Origin: Synechococcus sp. MU1642
Lineage (GTDB): Bacteria; Cyanobacteriota; Cyanobacteriia; PCC-6307; Cyanobiaceae
NCBI RefSeq assembly: GCF_020514115.1
Contig: NZ_VTKZ01000013.1
Location: forward strand, 1 to 46,636
Reading direction: 5' to 3'
DNA: 46,636 nt
Of this stretch, positions 8,606 to 17,884 are shown one piece after another; the first letter of the stretch is position 1, and the number at the start of each line of letters is the position of its first letter. The notes beneath the pieces are model-generated. The model ran no database searches and had not been told where the DNA came from. It saw nothing but the letters and a program-made list of their open reading frames with translations. The translations under genes were made by a program, and so were the position numbers.

Positions 8606-10201
8606 ATGGGCCGGCCTGTTCTGGAACTCGAACAGCTGCGGTTGCGCTACCCGGGCAGCGAGCACTGGACTCTGGATGGGCTGAATTTGAGCCTCGAGCC
8701 GGGAGAGACCCTGGCCTTGGTGGGGTCCTCAGGCTGCGGCAAAAGCACTGTGGCGCGGGCCGTGATGCAACTGCTGCCGCAGGGAACGGTCTGTGAAGGA
8801 CGGCTGGCCTTGACCGGCCAGGATCCACGCCAGCTCAGGCGACCGCAATTGCGGCAGCTGCGGGGCGAGGCCGTGGGGCTGGTGTTCCAGGACCCGATGA
8901 CGCGGATGAATCCGCTGATGAGCGTGGGCGGCCATCTGATCGACACCCTCAGAGGTCACCGGCCTCACACCAGCGCCGCGGCTCACCAGGAACGGGCCCA
9001 CGAACTACTTGAGCGGGTGGGCATTGGGGCCAACCGCTTCCGCGCCTACCCCCATGAGCTCAGCGGTGGAATGAGACAGCGCCTGGCCATTGCCTTGGCG
9101 ATTGCCCTGGAACCGCCACTGCTGATCGCCGATGAACCCACCACCAGCCTGGATGTGGCGGTGGCCGGGCAGGTCATGGCCGAACTCAGCGGCCTATGCC
9201 AAGAAATAGGCAGTGCACTGTTGCTGATCAGCCACGACCTGGCCATGGCCTCCCGCTGGTGCGAGCGCATGGCGATGCTCGACAGCGGACGCAAGGTGGA
9301 AGACGGCCCCAGCCATCAGCTGCTCACCCGGCCACAGTCGTCGGTGGGGCAACGGCTAGTGGCCTCTGCCCAGGCCCGGGAAGGGGGACGCTCACCGGCG
9401 CGTCCCGACAACGGCAGCGTGCTGCAGGTGGAGGAGATGCGCTGCTGGCATGCCGTGGGTGGCGCACCTTGGTCACCCCTCTGGCTGAAGGCGGTGGACG
9501 GGGTGAGTTTCGAACTCAGAGCTGGGGAAAGCCTGGGGGTGGTGGGAGCCTCCGGCTGCGGCAAGAGCACCCTCTGCCGTGCCCTGATGGGGCTCAATCC
9601 CATCCGCGGCGGTCGGGTCGACCTGCTCGGTCAGGACCTGCTGAGCCTGCGTGGAGAGGCGCTACGAACAGCTCGCCGAGCCCTCCAAATGGTGTTTCAG
9701 GATCCGCTGGCCTGCCTCAATCCGGCCCTGCAAGTAGCCGATGCCATCGCCGATCCCTTCCTGATCCATAGCCTCTGCTCCAAAGCGGCAGCCCGAGAGG
9801 AAGCCAGGCGCCTGCTGGAGCGGGTCGGCCTAAGCCCGGCAGAGCAGTTTCAAGACCGCCTGCCGAAGCAGCTCTCCGGCGGCCAGCAGCAGCGGGTGGC
9901 GATCGCCCGCGCCCTGGCCTTGAAGCCCAAGGTGCTGATCTGCGATGAGAGCGTCAGCATGCTTGATGCGGAAGTGCAGGCGGATGTGCTCGCGCTGCTG
10001 CGGGAGCTGCAACAAGAACTGGGCCTGGCGATCGTGTTCATCACCCACGACCTCTCAGTGGCCAGTGGTTTCTGCCACCGGGTGATGGTGCTGGACCAAG
10101 GAAAAGTGGTGGAAGAGGGTCCAGGCGACCGGATCTTCAGCGCGCCTCAGGCACCGATCAGCCAGACCCTCGTGGAGGCCTGTCCAAAGCTGCCGCGTTA
10201 A
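8606..10201 (+). CDS. fused two-ATPase ABC protein, oligopeptide/nickel (DppD-DppF) type
   Basis: A 531-residue cytoplasmic protein with two nucleotide-binding domains in one chain, like the YejF/GsiA type of peptide importer ATPase. The first half has Walker A GSSGCGKST at 40-48, signature LSGGMRQRLAIALA and Walker B LLIADEPTTSLD. The second half has GASGCGKST, LSGGQQQRVAIARA and VLICDESVSMLD, so Ser follows the catalytic Glu instead of Pro. FQDPMTRMNPL and FQDPLACLNPAL are the Q-loop sequences typical of peptide/nickel importers. No permease or binding-protein gene adjoins it. The ATG at 8606 is chosen because MGRPVLELEQL fits the family N-terminus; an upstream in-frame ATG at 8561 would add 15 residues. 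Neither has a clear ribosome-binding site. Confidence 0.9.
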   Translation: MGRPVLELEQLRLRYPGSEHWTLDGLNLSLEPGETLALVGSSGCGKSTVARAVMQLLPQGTVCEGRLALTGQDPRQLRRPQLRQLRGEAVGLVFQDPMTRMNPLMSVGGHLIDTLRGHRPHTSAAAHQERAHELLERVGIGANRFRAYPHELSGGMRQRLAIALAIALEPPLLIADEPTTSLDVAVAGQVMAELSGLCQEIGSALLLISHDLAMASRWCERMAMLDSGRKVEDGPSHQLLTRPQSSVGQRLVASAQAREGGRSPARPDNGSVLQVEEMRCWHAVGGAPWSPLWLKAVDGVSFELRAGESLGVVGASGCGKSTLCRALMGLNPIRGGRVDLLGQDLLSLRGEALRTARRALQMVFQDPLACLNPALQVADAIADPFLIHSLCSKAAAREEARRLLERVGLSPAEQFQDRLPKQLSGGQQQRVAIARALALKPKVLICDESVSMLDAEVQADVLALLRELQQELGLAIVFITHDLSVASGFCHRVMVLDQGKVVEEGPGDRIFSAPQAPISQTLVEACPKLPR

Positions 10202-11193
10202 GCGGCGCGCCGTCGCAACACCCCCAGCAACTTCTCCATCACCGGAGGCAGGGGCGCTTCAAACACCATTCGCTCTCGGGTGATCGGATGGTCCAGCCCC
10301 AACTGCACGGCATGCAAGGCCTGCCCTGGCAGCTCGATCGGCAACTTTCGACAGCGGCTGTAGGTGGGGTCCCCCAGCACGGGGTGGTTCATGTGGGCGC
10401 AGTGGACGCGGATCTGATGGGTCCGTCCGGTGTCGAGCTTGAAGCGCAACAGGGAGTAGTCGCCGAGTCGCTCCACCAAGGTCCAATGGGTGCAGGCATA
10501 ACGACCGTTTTCGCTGCTCACCACCGCGTACTTTTTGCGATCCGCAGGGTGACGGCCAATGGCGCCAACGATCGTGCCGGAGTCGCCGTCGGGCACGCCA
10601 TGAACGACGGCGAAGTACTCGCGGGAGGCGATCCGTTTCTGGATCTGAACCTGCAGCCGCACCAGGGCCTCCTGGCTCTTGGCGATCACGATGCAGCCAG
10701 TGGTGTCTTTATCGAGACGGTGCACGATCCCCGGCCGCAGCTTGCCGCTGATGCCAGGCAGATCCGGGCAGTGATGCAGTAGACCGTTCACCAGGGTGCC
10801 AACCTTGTTGCCGGGCGCTGGATGCACCGTCAGGCCTGCCGGCTTGTTGAGCACGATCAGATGGTTGTCCTCAAACAGCACATCCAGTTCCATCGGTTCC
10901 GGCTTTAGATAAGGCAGCGGTTCCGGTGGCGGCATCCACAGCTGCACCTCATCGCCCTGGCGCAGAGGTGTTTTGGCCTTGCCGGTCTTGCCGTTAACGC
11001 GCACATAGCCCGCGTCGATGAACTTCTGGATCCGGGCCCGACTCTGCTCCGTGCGCTGGCTCACCAACCAACGATCCAGCCGCATTGGCAACGGCTTGGG
11101 ATAGGTCAGCGTCAGCAGCTCTCCCTCACCCTCCCCAAAACGATCGGTGAAGGTCTCTTCCGGCAGCGGAGGACGCTTCCACTGCGGACTCAT
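10198..11193 (-). CDS. rluD: 23S rRNA pseudouridine synthase, RluD/RluA family
   Basis: Isomerises specific uridines of 23S rRNA to pseudouridine. The 331-residue protein has an N-terminal S4 RNA-binding domain (about 36-90, MRLDRWLVSQ ... GYVRVNGKTGKAKT) and the RluA-type catalytic domain with HRLDKDTTG at 158-166; Asp161 is the catalytic aspartate. FKLDTGRTHQIRVH is the second conserved block. The assignment to RluD rather than another RluA-family member rests on the S4 domain and general layout. The ATG overlaps the rbgA stop as ATGA, pairing two ribosome-maturation genes in one transcript. The stop overlaps the stop of the convergent ABC gene within TTAA. Confidence 0.93.
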   Translation of the reverse strand: MSPQWKRPPLPEETFTDRFGEGEGELLTLTYPKPLPMRLDRWLVSQRTEQSRARIQKFIDAGYVRVNGKTGKAKTPLRQGDEVQLWMPPPEPLPYLKPEPMELDVLFEDNHLIVLNKPAGLTVHPAPGNKVGTLVNGLLHHCPDLPGISGKLRPGIVHRLDKDTTGCIVIAKSQEALVRLQVQIQKRIASREYFAVVHGVPDGDSGTIVGAIGRHPADRKKYAVVSSENGRYACTHWTLVERLGDYSLLRFKLDTGRTHQIRVHCAHMNHPVLGDPTYSRCRKLPIELPGQALHAVQLGLDHPITRERMVFEAPLPPVMEKLLGVLRRRAA

Positions 11194-12056
11194 GCCGGCA
11201 GCTCCAGGGCAATGCTGCCGAGGGCCGATTTACGGAAATCATCCAGCAGCCGCTGGGCCATGCGCGCTGTCTCTCCAGAGGTGTGGCGGGCCGCTGCGGC
11301 CTCCAGCCAAAGGGCGGGGTCCGCCATTTCACCGCTCAGGGGAATGCCATAACGCTCCTGCAGCAGCGGAATCGTCACCCCGGCTGCGGCCTGCGCTGCC
11401 GCATTAAGCAGCAATTGCAGGAAGGCCTGAGCCACGAGCTCACCGTCGTAGGCGGCCTGGCCGATGTCGTCGCAGAGAGCCAGCCTCAGGGCCGCCTGCT
11501 GGTCATCGAGCCGAGGGGGGAGCACGCCAGGCGCATCAAGAAGATCGAGGTCTTGCCCCAGACGCACCCAGCGCAGGGTGCGCGTCACCCCGGCCCGCCG
11601 GGCACTCGCCACAACCTTCTGCCGCACCAAGCGGTTGATCAGTGCCGACTTGCCGACGTTGGGGAAGCCCAGGGTGAGAGCACGCACCGGTCTGGGCCGC
11701 ATGCCCCGGTTGCGGCGGCGTTCGTTGAGCTGATCCCCGGCGCGGATAGCGGCCTGCTGCACCTGCTTGACGCCGGTCCCGGCCTTGGCATCACACCAAA
11801 CCGTCCGCTGCCCCTGGGCCTTGAACCAGGCCTCCCAGGCCTCCTTGGCGGCCGCGGTGACCATGTCGCGCCGGTTGATCACTAACAGATGCTGCTTGCC
11901 CTTCAACCAGCGGTTGAGATGGGGGTGACCTGTGGCGAGTGGAATGCGGGCATCACGCACCTCGATCACCAAATCCACCTTGTCGAGATGGCGTTTGAGC
12001 TGCTGCTCCGCCTTGGCGATGTGGCCTGGGTACCACTGGATCGTTGGGGTGCTCAC
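11190..12056 (-). CDS. rbgA: ribosome biogenesis GTPase RbgA/YlqF
   Basis: A circularly permuted GTPase that acts late in 50S subunit assembly. The order of G motifs is permuted as expected: G4 NRRD at 61-64 (usually NKxD), then G1 GFPNVGKS at 130-137, then G3 DAPG at 174-177. The N-terminus IQWYPGHIAKAEQQL is the family signature. The C-terminal helical domain follows to residue 288. The start is GTG at 12056. It sits directly upstream of rluD with an ATGA overlap, which fits a shared role in large-subunit maturation. The promoter must lie in the gap of about 118 nt to the divergent pgk. Confidence 0.93.
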   Translation of the reverse strand: MSTPTIQWYPGHIAKAEQQLKRHLDKVDLVIEVRDARIPLATGHPHLNRWLKGKQHLLVINRRDMVTAAAKEAWEAWFKAQGQRTVWCDAKAGTGVKQVQQAAIRAGDQLNERRRNRGMRPRPVRALTLGFPNVGKSALINRLVRQKVVASARRAGVTRTLRWVRLGQDLDLLDAPGVLPPRLDDQQAALRLALCDDIGQAAYDGELVAQAFLQLLLNAAAQAAAGVTIPLLQERYGIPLSGEMADPALWLEAAAARHTSGETARMAQRLLDDFRKSALGSIALELPA

Positions 12057-12174
12057 GAACGCAAACGCAGAGAACAGACGGCCAGCCGGAACAAATTCAC
12101 TTTGACCTCGCTGGCGCTATCGCCATTCACACGGGTTAATCTCACCCCGTTTTCTTACCGCACGACACAACCCT

Positions 12175-13380
12175 ATGGCGAAGCGTTCCCTGGCCAGCCT
12201 CAACGCCGGCGACCTGAGCGGCAAACGCGTTCTCGTGCGGGTTGACTTCAATGTGCCCCTGAACGATGCCGGTGCCATCACCGACGACACCCGCATCCGT
12301 GCCGCCCTGCCCACGATCAACGACCTGATCGGCAAGGGCGCCAAGGTGATCCTTTCCGCTCACTTCGGACGTCCCAAGGGCCAGGTGAATGACGCAATGC
12401 GCCTCACCCCCGTGGCCGTTCGCCTGAGCGAACTACTGGGCAAGCCCGTGGCCAAGACTGACAGTTGCATCGGCCCCGACGCCGAAGCCAAGGTGGGCGC
12501 CATGGCCAACGGCGATGTGGTGCTGCTGGAGAACGTGCGCTTCTTTGCTGAAGAAGAGAAGAACGAAGCAGGCTTTGCTGAGAAGCTCGCGAGCCTGGCT
12601 GAGGTGTACGTGAACGACGCCTTCGGCGCCGCCCACCGCGCCCACGCCTCCACCGAAGGCGTAACCCAGTTCCTCAAGCCCTCCGTGGCTGGCTTCCTGA
12701 TGGAGAAGGAGCTTCAGTACCTGCAGGGTGCTGTGGATGAGCCCAAGCGTCCTCTGGCTGCCATCGTCGGCGGCTCCAAGGTGAGCTCCAAGATCGGTGT
12801 GCTCGACACCCTGATCGACAAGTGCGACAAGGTGCTGATCGGCGGCGGCATGATCTTTACCTTCTACAAGGCCCGCGGCCTCTCGGTGGGCAAGAGCCTG
12901 GTGGAAGAGGACAAGCTGGAACTGGCCAAGGAGCTGGAAGCCAAGGCCAAGGCCAAGGGCGTGCAGCTGCTGCTGCCCACCGATGTGGTGCTGGCCGACA
13001 ACTTCGCCCCCGATGCCAACAGCCAGACCGCTGACATCAACGCCATCCCCGACGGCTGGATGGGCCTCGACATTGGCCCCGACTCGATCAAGGTGTTCCA
13101 GGACGCCCTGGCCGACTGTCAGACAGTGATCTGGAACGGCCCCATGGGCGTGTTCGAATTCGACAAGTTCGCAGCTGGCACCAACGCCATCGCCACCACC
13201 CTGGCCGACCTGAGCGCTAAGGGCTGCTGCACGATCATTGGCGGCGGTGACTCCGTGGCAGCCGTCGAAAAGGCTGGCCTGGCCGAAAAGATGTCTCACA
13301 TCTCCACTGGCGGTGGCGCCAGCCTCGAACTGCTGGAAGGCAAGGTTCTGCCTGGTGTGGCGGCCCTCGACGCCGCTTGA
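12175..13380 (+). CDS. pgk: phosphoglycerate kinase
   Basis: Transfers phosphate between 1,3-bisphosphoglycerate and ADP in glycolysis, and runs in the reverse direction in the Calvin cycle. The 401-residue protein begins [18 protein letters not shown] followed by [11 protein letters not shown], the PGK signature. It contains [42 protein letters not shown] and the ATP-loop [15 protein letters not shown]. The length is normal. Codon use is strongly biased (many ctg, gcc, ggc), consistent with high expression. A TTGACC box stands about 68 nt upstream but no convincing -10 partner is visible. A good intrinsic terminator follows at 13424. Confidence 0.98.
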   Translation: MAKRSLASLNAGDLSGKRVLVRVDFNVPLNDAGAITDDTRIRAALPTINDLIGKGAKVILSAHFGRPKGQVNDAMRLTPVAVRLSELLGKPVAKTDSCIGPDAEAKVGAMANGDVVLLENVRFFAEEEKNEAGFAEKLASLAEVYVNDAFGAAHRAHASTEGVTQFLKPSVAGFLMEKELQYLQGAVDEPKRPLAAIVGGSKVSSKIGVLDTLIDKCDKVLIGGGMIFTFYKARGLSVGKSLVEEDKLELAKELEAKAKAKGVQLLLPTDVVLADNFAPDANSQTADINAIPDGWMGLDIGPDSIKVFQDALADCQTVIWNGPMGVFEFDKFAAGTNAIATTLADLSAKGCCTIIGGGDSVAAVEKAGLAEKMSHISTGGGASLELLEGKVLPGVAALDAA

Positions 13381-13423
13381 TCAGCGGCTCAGGCCTGGAG
13401 CTGCAGGTCTCAATCGCTTTCAT

Positions 13424-13461
13424 CCCGGTCGTCCCTCAAAGGGGACTTCCGGGATTTTTTT
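13424..13461 (+). terminator. intrinsic terminator after pgk
   Basis: CCCGG at 13424-13428 pairs with CCGGG at 13449-13453, and GTCCC at 13431-13435 pairs with GGGAC at 13442-13446, across a two-base internal mismatch and a TCAAAG loop. A run of seven T follows at 13455-13461. It lies 44 nt after the pgk stop and isolates pgk from the dehydrogenase gene downstream. Confidence 0.88.
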
Positions 13462-13522
13462 GTCCTGAAGGCACGGCTGCAGCGCATCCGTCGAGCAGGA
13501 TCCAAATGCTTCGTCATAAGTC

Positions 13523-14410
13523 ATGACCAGATGTGACTTGAGCCTGGGCTTCGTGGGACTGGGGGCACTCGGCTTGCCCATGGCGATCAACCTGCAACGC
13601 GCCGGCTTCGGGCTAAAGGTGCACACCCGCAGCCGCAGAGCCGAAACCAATCCGGAGCTCGAGGGTGCAACGCAATGTTCCAGCCCAGCGGATGCCAGCA
13701 CCGGCGTTGATGTGCTGCTGCTTTGCGTCAGCGACGATGCAGCAGTTGAGCAGGTGCTGTTCGGACCCGACGGCGCCACATCACAGCTTGGCGCCGGCAG
13801 CGTGGTGCTGGATTGCTCCACCATTGCTCCCGCCACAGCCCAACGCTGTGCAGAGCGGCTGGCCCACCAGAGCATCCATTACCTGGATGCCCCGGTCACC
13901 GGCGGCACGGAAGGGGCCCAACGCGGCAGCCTCACGGTGCTGGTGGGAGGAGCTCATGAGCTTCTGGAGCGGGTTCGGCCCATCCTCGAGGTGATTGGCG
14001 GCTCCATTCATCACTTCGGTGGTGTGGGACGGGGGCAGCAGGTGAAAGCGGTGAACCAGGTGCTGGTGGCTGGCAGCTATGCCGCCGTGGCGGAGGCGGT
14101 GGCCCTGGGCCAGCGACTGGAGCTGCCCATGCCCCAGGTGATCGATGCCCTCAAAAATGGTGCAGCCGGCTCCTGGGCCCTCGAACATCGCAGCACCGCC
14201 ATGTTGGAGCAGACCTATCCACTCGGCTTCCGGCTCAGCCTGCATCGCAAGGATCTCGGCATTGCCCTGGATGCGGCCAAGGCCGTCCAGTTGGATCTGC
14301 CCATCACGACGCTGGTGGAACAGCTGGAACTCGATCTGATCAACAACGGCCACGGTGATGAGGACGTGTCCGCCCTGCACCGCTGGAACCAAACAGAGCA
14401 GGAGAGCTAG
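13523..14410 (+). CDS. beta-hydroxyacid dehydrogenase (3-hydroxyisobutyrate dehydrogenase family)
   Basis: A 295-residue NAD(P)-dependent oxidoreductase. The Rossmann motif GFVGLGALGLPMA is at residues 9-21. The substrate-binding signature DAPVTGGTEGAQRGSL lies in the middle. GQQVKAVNQVLVAG supplies the catalytic Lys and the Asn three positions later. Family members reduce semialdehydes such as succinic, glyoxylic, tartronic or methylmalonic semialdehyde; in cyanobacteria a glyoxylate/succinic semialdehyde reductase role is plausible, but the substrate cannot be read from the sequence. The gene stands alone after the pgk terminator. Its stop overlaps that of the convergent neighbour within CTAG. 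Confidence 0.88.
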   Translation: MTRCDLSLGFVGLGALGLPMAINLQRAGFGLKVHTRSRRAETNPELEGATQCSSPADASTGVDVLLLCVSDDAAVEQVLFGPDGATSQLGAGSVVLDCSTIAPATAQRCAERLAHQSIHYLDAPVTGGTEGAQRGSLTVLVGGAHELLERVRPILEVIGGSIHHFGGVGRGQQVKAVNQVLVAGSYAAVAEAVALGQRLELPMPQVIDALKNGAAGSWALEHRSTAMLEQTYPLGFRLSLHRKDLGIALDAAKAVQLDLPITTLVEQLELDLINNGHGDEDVSALHRWNQTEQES

Positions 14411-15144
14411 TTGCTGTTGACCACCCGCACCCGCTTGGTGGCCGTCACCACCCCATCGGGATGCACCAGCATCACGGCCCAGGTCTGCGAACCAGGTTGC
14501 TGCGGTGCCTGAACGCTCTTGAACAAGCCACCCCCCCCCTGGGGCGCCAGTGGCAAGTTGGGGCGCATCTGAGCCGTCAACTGCTCATCAGTGAGGTCGA
14601 TCAAACCGCCCGCCACCAGGGCCTGGTCCAGCGGCTCTTCGACGATCAAGTCGACGTCGTAACGACTGCCGGTAAGCACCACATCAGGAATAACGACATC
14701 GACCGCCAAAGGGCGCTCGCCGCTGCGCAGCAACGATTGCTGGGCCAATAGTTCCTGATCCACCAACTCGCCGTCTTGAAGACGAATCGCGATCTGTTCG
14801 CTGGCCTCCAAGGCATAGGTGAGCCCCTCGGATTCGGCGGCACCCTGCACCCGCAGGCTAAGGGTCAGACGGCCATCCGGTGTGGGCGCTGCGGGCTCCA
14901 CCTGCCAGGTGACCTCGGGGAAATCCTGGCGGAATCGCTCCAGGCGCTGGGCCAAAACAGGCTGCAGCTCAGCGCTGGCCAGCGTGTCGAACGCCGAAGA
15001 GCTACCGCTGTTCAATGCCGTTTGAAGGCGATCGCTGAAGCGCTCGACTGCACTGCCCTCGCGACCGGGCTGCTCAAGGGCATGGGCCGGCGAGAGCACC
15101 AAGGCCATAGCCGAGACGAGCGTGACTCCCAGGAAACGACGCAC
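14407..15144 (-). CDS. secreted hypothetical protein
   Basis: I do not recognise a named family. The GTG-initiated, 245-residue product begins with a basic start and a hydrophobic segment ending in an AHA signal (MRRFLGVTLVSAMALVLSPA), consistent with a Sec signal peptide cleaved near residue 22. The mature part is acidic, beta-rich in appearance and has no cysteines or enzyme motif that I can see. It contains a glycine run near 205, and its last residues RVRVVNSN may be the final strand of a beta domain. The gene is alone between convergent and divergent neighbours (murG starts 58 nt away on the other strand). Probably a periplasmic or thylakoid-lumen protein. Confidence 0.7.
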   Translation of the reverse strand: MRRFLGVTLVSAMALVLSPAHALEQPGREGSAVERFSDRLQTALNSGSSSAFDTLASAELQPVLAQRLERFRQDFPEVTWQVEPAAPTPDGRLTLSLRVQGAAESEGLTYALEASEQIAIRLQDGELVDQELLAQQSLLRSGERPLAVDVVIPDVVLTGSRYDVDLIVEEPLDQALVAGGLIDLTDEQLTAQMRPNLPLAPQGGGGLFKSVQAPQQPGSQTWAVMLVHPDGVVTATKRVRVVNSN

Positions 15145-15202
15145 GGGCCCGACCGCAACAACCGAATTAAGTTAGGCCTGGTAAGCGGTGACGGCCGACG
15201 CG

Positions 15203-16279
15203 ATGACCCGGCTTCTGATCGCAGCAAGCGGCACCGGCGGCCATCTCTTCCCCGCCCTGGCGGTTGCCGAAGCCGTTGAAGACCAGTGGCCCGTGCGCTG
15301 GCTGGGAGTGCCTGATCGGCTCGAAACACAGCTGGTGCCGGAACGCTTTGGTTTGGTGTGCGTGAACGCCGGCGGACTTCAGGGCCGTGGGCTCACCAGG
15401 CTGTTGCAGCTGCTGCGGCTGTTGCTGGCCAGTGTCAGCGTGCGGCGGGTGATCCGCCGGCACGCGATCGATGTGGTGTTCACCACCGGCGGCTACATCG
15501 CCGCCCCTGCAATCCTCGCGGCGCGCTGGTGCGGCATTCCCGTGGTGCTGCATGAATCCAATGCGATCCCGGGGCGGGTCACCCGTTTGCTAGGGCGCTT
15601 CTGCAGCGCCGTGGCCATTGGCCTGCCCGCAGCCGCCAAGCGCATCCCCAGCAGCCAGCCGGTGCTGACGGGCACGCCGGTGCGTTCCAGCTTTCTGACC
15701 CCACAACCCCTACCGAGCTGGGTCCCCTCCGGCGAGGGGCCGCTGTTGGTGGTGATGGGCGGCAGTCAAGGCGCGGTAGGGCTGAACCGCATGGTGCGTG
15801 CTGCAGTGCCAGCTCTGTTGAAGCAGGGCTGCCGCGTGGTGCATCTCACCGGCGACAACGATCCCGACATCGATCAGCTGCGGCATCCACAGCTGGTGGA
15901 ACGCCGCTTCAGTGATGAGATTCCTGGGCTGCTGCAACACGCCGACCTGGCCATCAGCCGTGCAGGGGCCGGCAGCCTCAGTGAACTGGCGGTCTGCGGG
16001 ACCCCAACCCTGCTGGTGCCATTCCCGCAGGCGGCAGACCAGCATCAGGAAGCCAATGCATCCTGCGCCGCATCCCTCGGCGCGGCCGTGATCGTGCATC
16101 AGCATGAGCCAGATCAGCCCACCTTGCTGAACACCGTGCAACGGCTCCTGGCCGTGCAGCTGGGGCAGTCCACTTCAGCGTCCGATCCCCTTGCCCAGAT
16201 GCGTGAGGGCATGGAGGCCCTGGCGGAACGGGACGCCGAAAGGCAACTGGCCGCCTTAATTCACACGCTTGTGGCCTGA
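15203..16279 (+). CDS. murG: UDP-N-acetylglucosamine transferase MurG (lipid II synthesis)
   Basis: Adds GlcNAc to lipid I on the cytoplasmic face of the membrane, giving lipid II for peptidoglycan. From the ATG at 15203 the 358-residue protein starts [18 protein letters not shown], with the glycine-rich G-loop GTGGH at 10-14. Further GT-B motifs are [14 protein letters not shown] (the conserved HExNxxPG segment), [19 protein letters not shown] and [13 protein letters not shown], which contact UDP-GlcNAc. An in-frame GTG at 15188 would add five residues (MTADA) that do not resemble the family start. The stop is one base from the stop of the convergent CobD-like gene (TGAGTCA). Confidence 0.95.
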   Translation: MTRLLIAASGTGGHLFPALAVAEAVEDQWPVRWLGVPDRLETQLVPERFGLVCVNAGGLQGRGLTRLLQLLRLLLASVSVRRVIRRHAIDVVFTTGGYIAAPAILAARWCGIPVVLHESNAIPGRVTRLLGRFCSAVAIGLPAAAKRIPSSQPVLTGTPVRSSFLTPQPLPSWVPSGEGPLLVVMGGSQGAVGLNRMVRAAVPALLKQGCRVVHLTGDNDPDIDQLRHPQLVERRFSDEIPGLLQHADLAISRAGAGSLSELAVCGTPTLLVPFPQAADQHQEANASCAASLGAAVIVHQHEPDQPTLLNTVQRLLAVQLGQSTSASDPLAQMREGMEALAERDAERQLAALIHTLVA

Positions 16280-16280
16280 G

Positions 16281-17357
16281 TCAAGCCAGAGGGCTGCGCT
16301 GCAACTCCTCACGCAACGCCCGCACGATGCGGCGGTTGTTGCGCCGTGATTGCAATCCGATCCGCAGCCAGGTCTCGCCGAGCCCCTCAAAACTGCGGCA
16401 ATCCCGCAGAAGAATGCGATACCGCTGCTCCAATGCTTCCCGCAATGGCACCAAGGAGCTATTGGCCCGCATCAGCAGGTAATTCACCGCTGATGGCATG
16501 GGGGTGATTCCAGGCAGCGCCGCCAACTGCTGGTGCATCCAGGCGCCTTCTGATGCAACCCAAGGCTGAACCCGCTCACACCAACGGTGATAACGCCGCG
16601 GTGATGACAACAATCGTTCGCCGATGGCCAAGGCGATGCCATTCACGGGCCAGGGATCCCGCCACTCCGCCCAACGCTGCAACCGCTGGGGCTGCGAAAC
16701 GGCATAGCCCAGGCGCAAGCCAGCAATGCCATAGAGCTTGGTGAGGCTGCGGATCACCACCAGGTTCGAATGCTCAGCCACCAAGGGAATCAACGACTGC
16801 TGCTCGCCGTTGGGCACCAGAGGCAAAAACGCTTCATCACAAATCACCAGGGCGTACCGCTCCAGCAATGGCTGCAATGAGGTACGGCTCCAGAGCTGAC
16901 CGGTGGGGTTGTGGGGATTGCAAATCCACAGCACCGATCCCTCACCCGGGTCAGGAAACGGTTGCGGAAAAGCCTTATCCCAAACCAAAGGGAGCAGTTG
17001 CTGACGGGAGCCACCAGACCAGCAGCGCAAGGCACGGTCGTAATCGGCAAAACCAGGCGCTGGCAAGACACTTAAACCTTGGCCTGCTGCATCACGGGCC
17101 GCCCAGGTGAACAGTTCGGCAGCGCCGTTGCCCGGCAATACGAAAGAAGGTTCAACGCCGTGCAGCACACAGATGCGCTCACGAAGCAGCGCCTGACTGC
17201 GGTCGGGGTAGTCGCGCCAGGCATTCAGACCAATTTGCTGCCAACGGGGAGACCAAGGCACCAGAGAGGCACTGGCATCCCGCAGCTGGGATGGCCTGCA
17301 GTTCAACCTTACGGCGGCTGCTTGGAGGTTGCCGCCATGGCGCAGGTCGACGCCCAT
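16281..17357 (-). CDS. cobD: CobD-like threonine-phosphate decarboxylase / class I-II aminotransferase
   Basis: A PLP enzyme related to HisC. The N-terminal HGGN (MGVDLRHGGNLQAAAVRL) is the feature that marks CobD proteins, which decarboxylate L-threonine O-3-phosphate to (R)-1-amino-2-propanol phosphate for the cobalamin nucleotide loop. PLP motifs are present: NPHNPTGQ, VICDEAFLPL and SLTKLYGIAGLRLGYA with the Schiff-base lysine. The length of 358 residues fits. Marine Synechococcus make pseudocobalamin, so the role is plausible, but no other cobalamin gene is adjacent and a HisC-type aminotransferase role is the main alternative. Confidence 0.75.
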   Translation of the reverse strand: MGVDLRHGGNLQAAAVRLNCRPSQLRDASASLVPWSPRWQQIGLNAWRDYPDRSQALLRERICVLHGVEPSFVLPGNGAAELFTWAARDAAGQGLSVLPAPGFADYDRALRCWSGGSRQQLLPLVWDKAFPQPFPDPGEGSVLWICNPHNPTGQLWSRTSLQPLLERYALVICDEAFLPLVPNGEQQSLIPLVAEHSNLVVIRSLTKLYGIAGLRLGYAVSQPQRLQRWAEWRDPWPVNGIALAIGERLLSSPRRYHRWCERVQPWVASEGAWMHQQLAALPGITPMPSAVNYLLMRANSSLVPLREALEQRYRILLRDCRSFEGLGETWLRIGLQSRRNNRRIVRALREELQRSPLA

Positions 17358-17406
17358 CCCGACTCCCGATACAACGCAAAGACATCACCAGCGTGGCCCA
17401 CTGCCG

Positions 17407-17742
17407 ATGCCAGCCCGAGTGCGGCTGTTCACACTGCTGTTCGCCACACCTCTGGTAGCCCGGGCAGACGACCTAATCGAGTTGATGCAGCAACGGAATT
17501 GCCCGGACTGCCGCCTGGCGGATATGGATCTGGTGCACGCCGACCTGCGGGACGTGGATCTTCAAGGAGCTCAACTGCAACGCGCCGACCTCGGACAACC
17601 TCGCCTGGATAGAGCAGATCTACGGGGAAGCGACCTTCAATTCACCAACTTACGGGGGGCATCCCTACGCAGCGCTGATCTGAGAGGCAGCAAGCTTTAT
17701 GGAACAGACCTGCGCCAAGCCAAGCTCAATGCTGTTAGTTGA
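17407..17742 (+). CDS. secreted pentapeptide-repeat protein
   Basis: From the ATG at 17407 the 111-residue product begins MPARVRLFTLLFATPLVARA, a signal peptide with a likely cleavage after ARA. A short linker DDLIELMQQRNCPDC leads into about 15 tandem pentapeptides of the A(D/N)LxX type, for example ADLRD, ADLRG and TDLRQ, which fold as a right-handed quadrilateral beta-helix. A longer reading frame from 17329 overlaps the start of the divergent CobD-like gene and has no signal-like N-terminus, so it was not used. Two cysteines precede the helix. Function unknown; such lumenal or periplasmic proteins are common in cyanobacteria. A small frame in another phase overlaps the 3' end (see findings). 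Confidence 0.82.
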   Translation: MPARVRLFTLLFATPLVARADDLIELMQQRNCPDCRLADMDLVHADLRDVDLQGAQLQRADLGQPRLDRADLRGSDLQFTNLRGASLRSADLRGSKLYGTDLRQAKLNAVS

Positions 17743-17884
17743 AGAAGCTCACCACGAACAGGCAGTGGCACACAACGCTTCCCACTGGCTTGATGCTATC
17801 GACGATGGTCCGCTTGAATCACTCCCTCTCAGAGACATTTAAGGGCGCAACATCGAGCAGGTGAGATGTTCTTGAGCATCGAGT

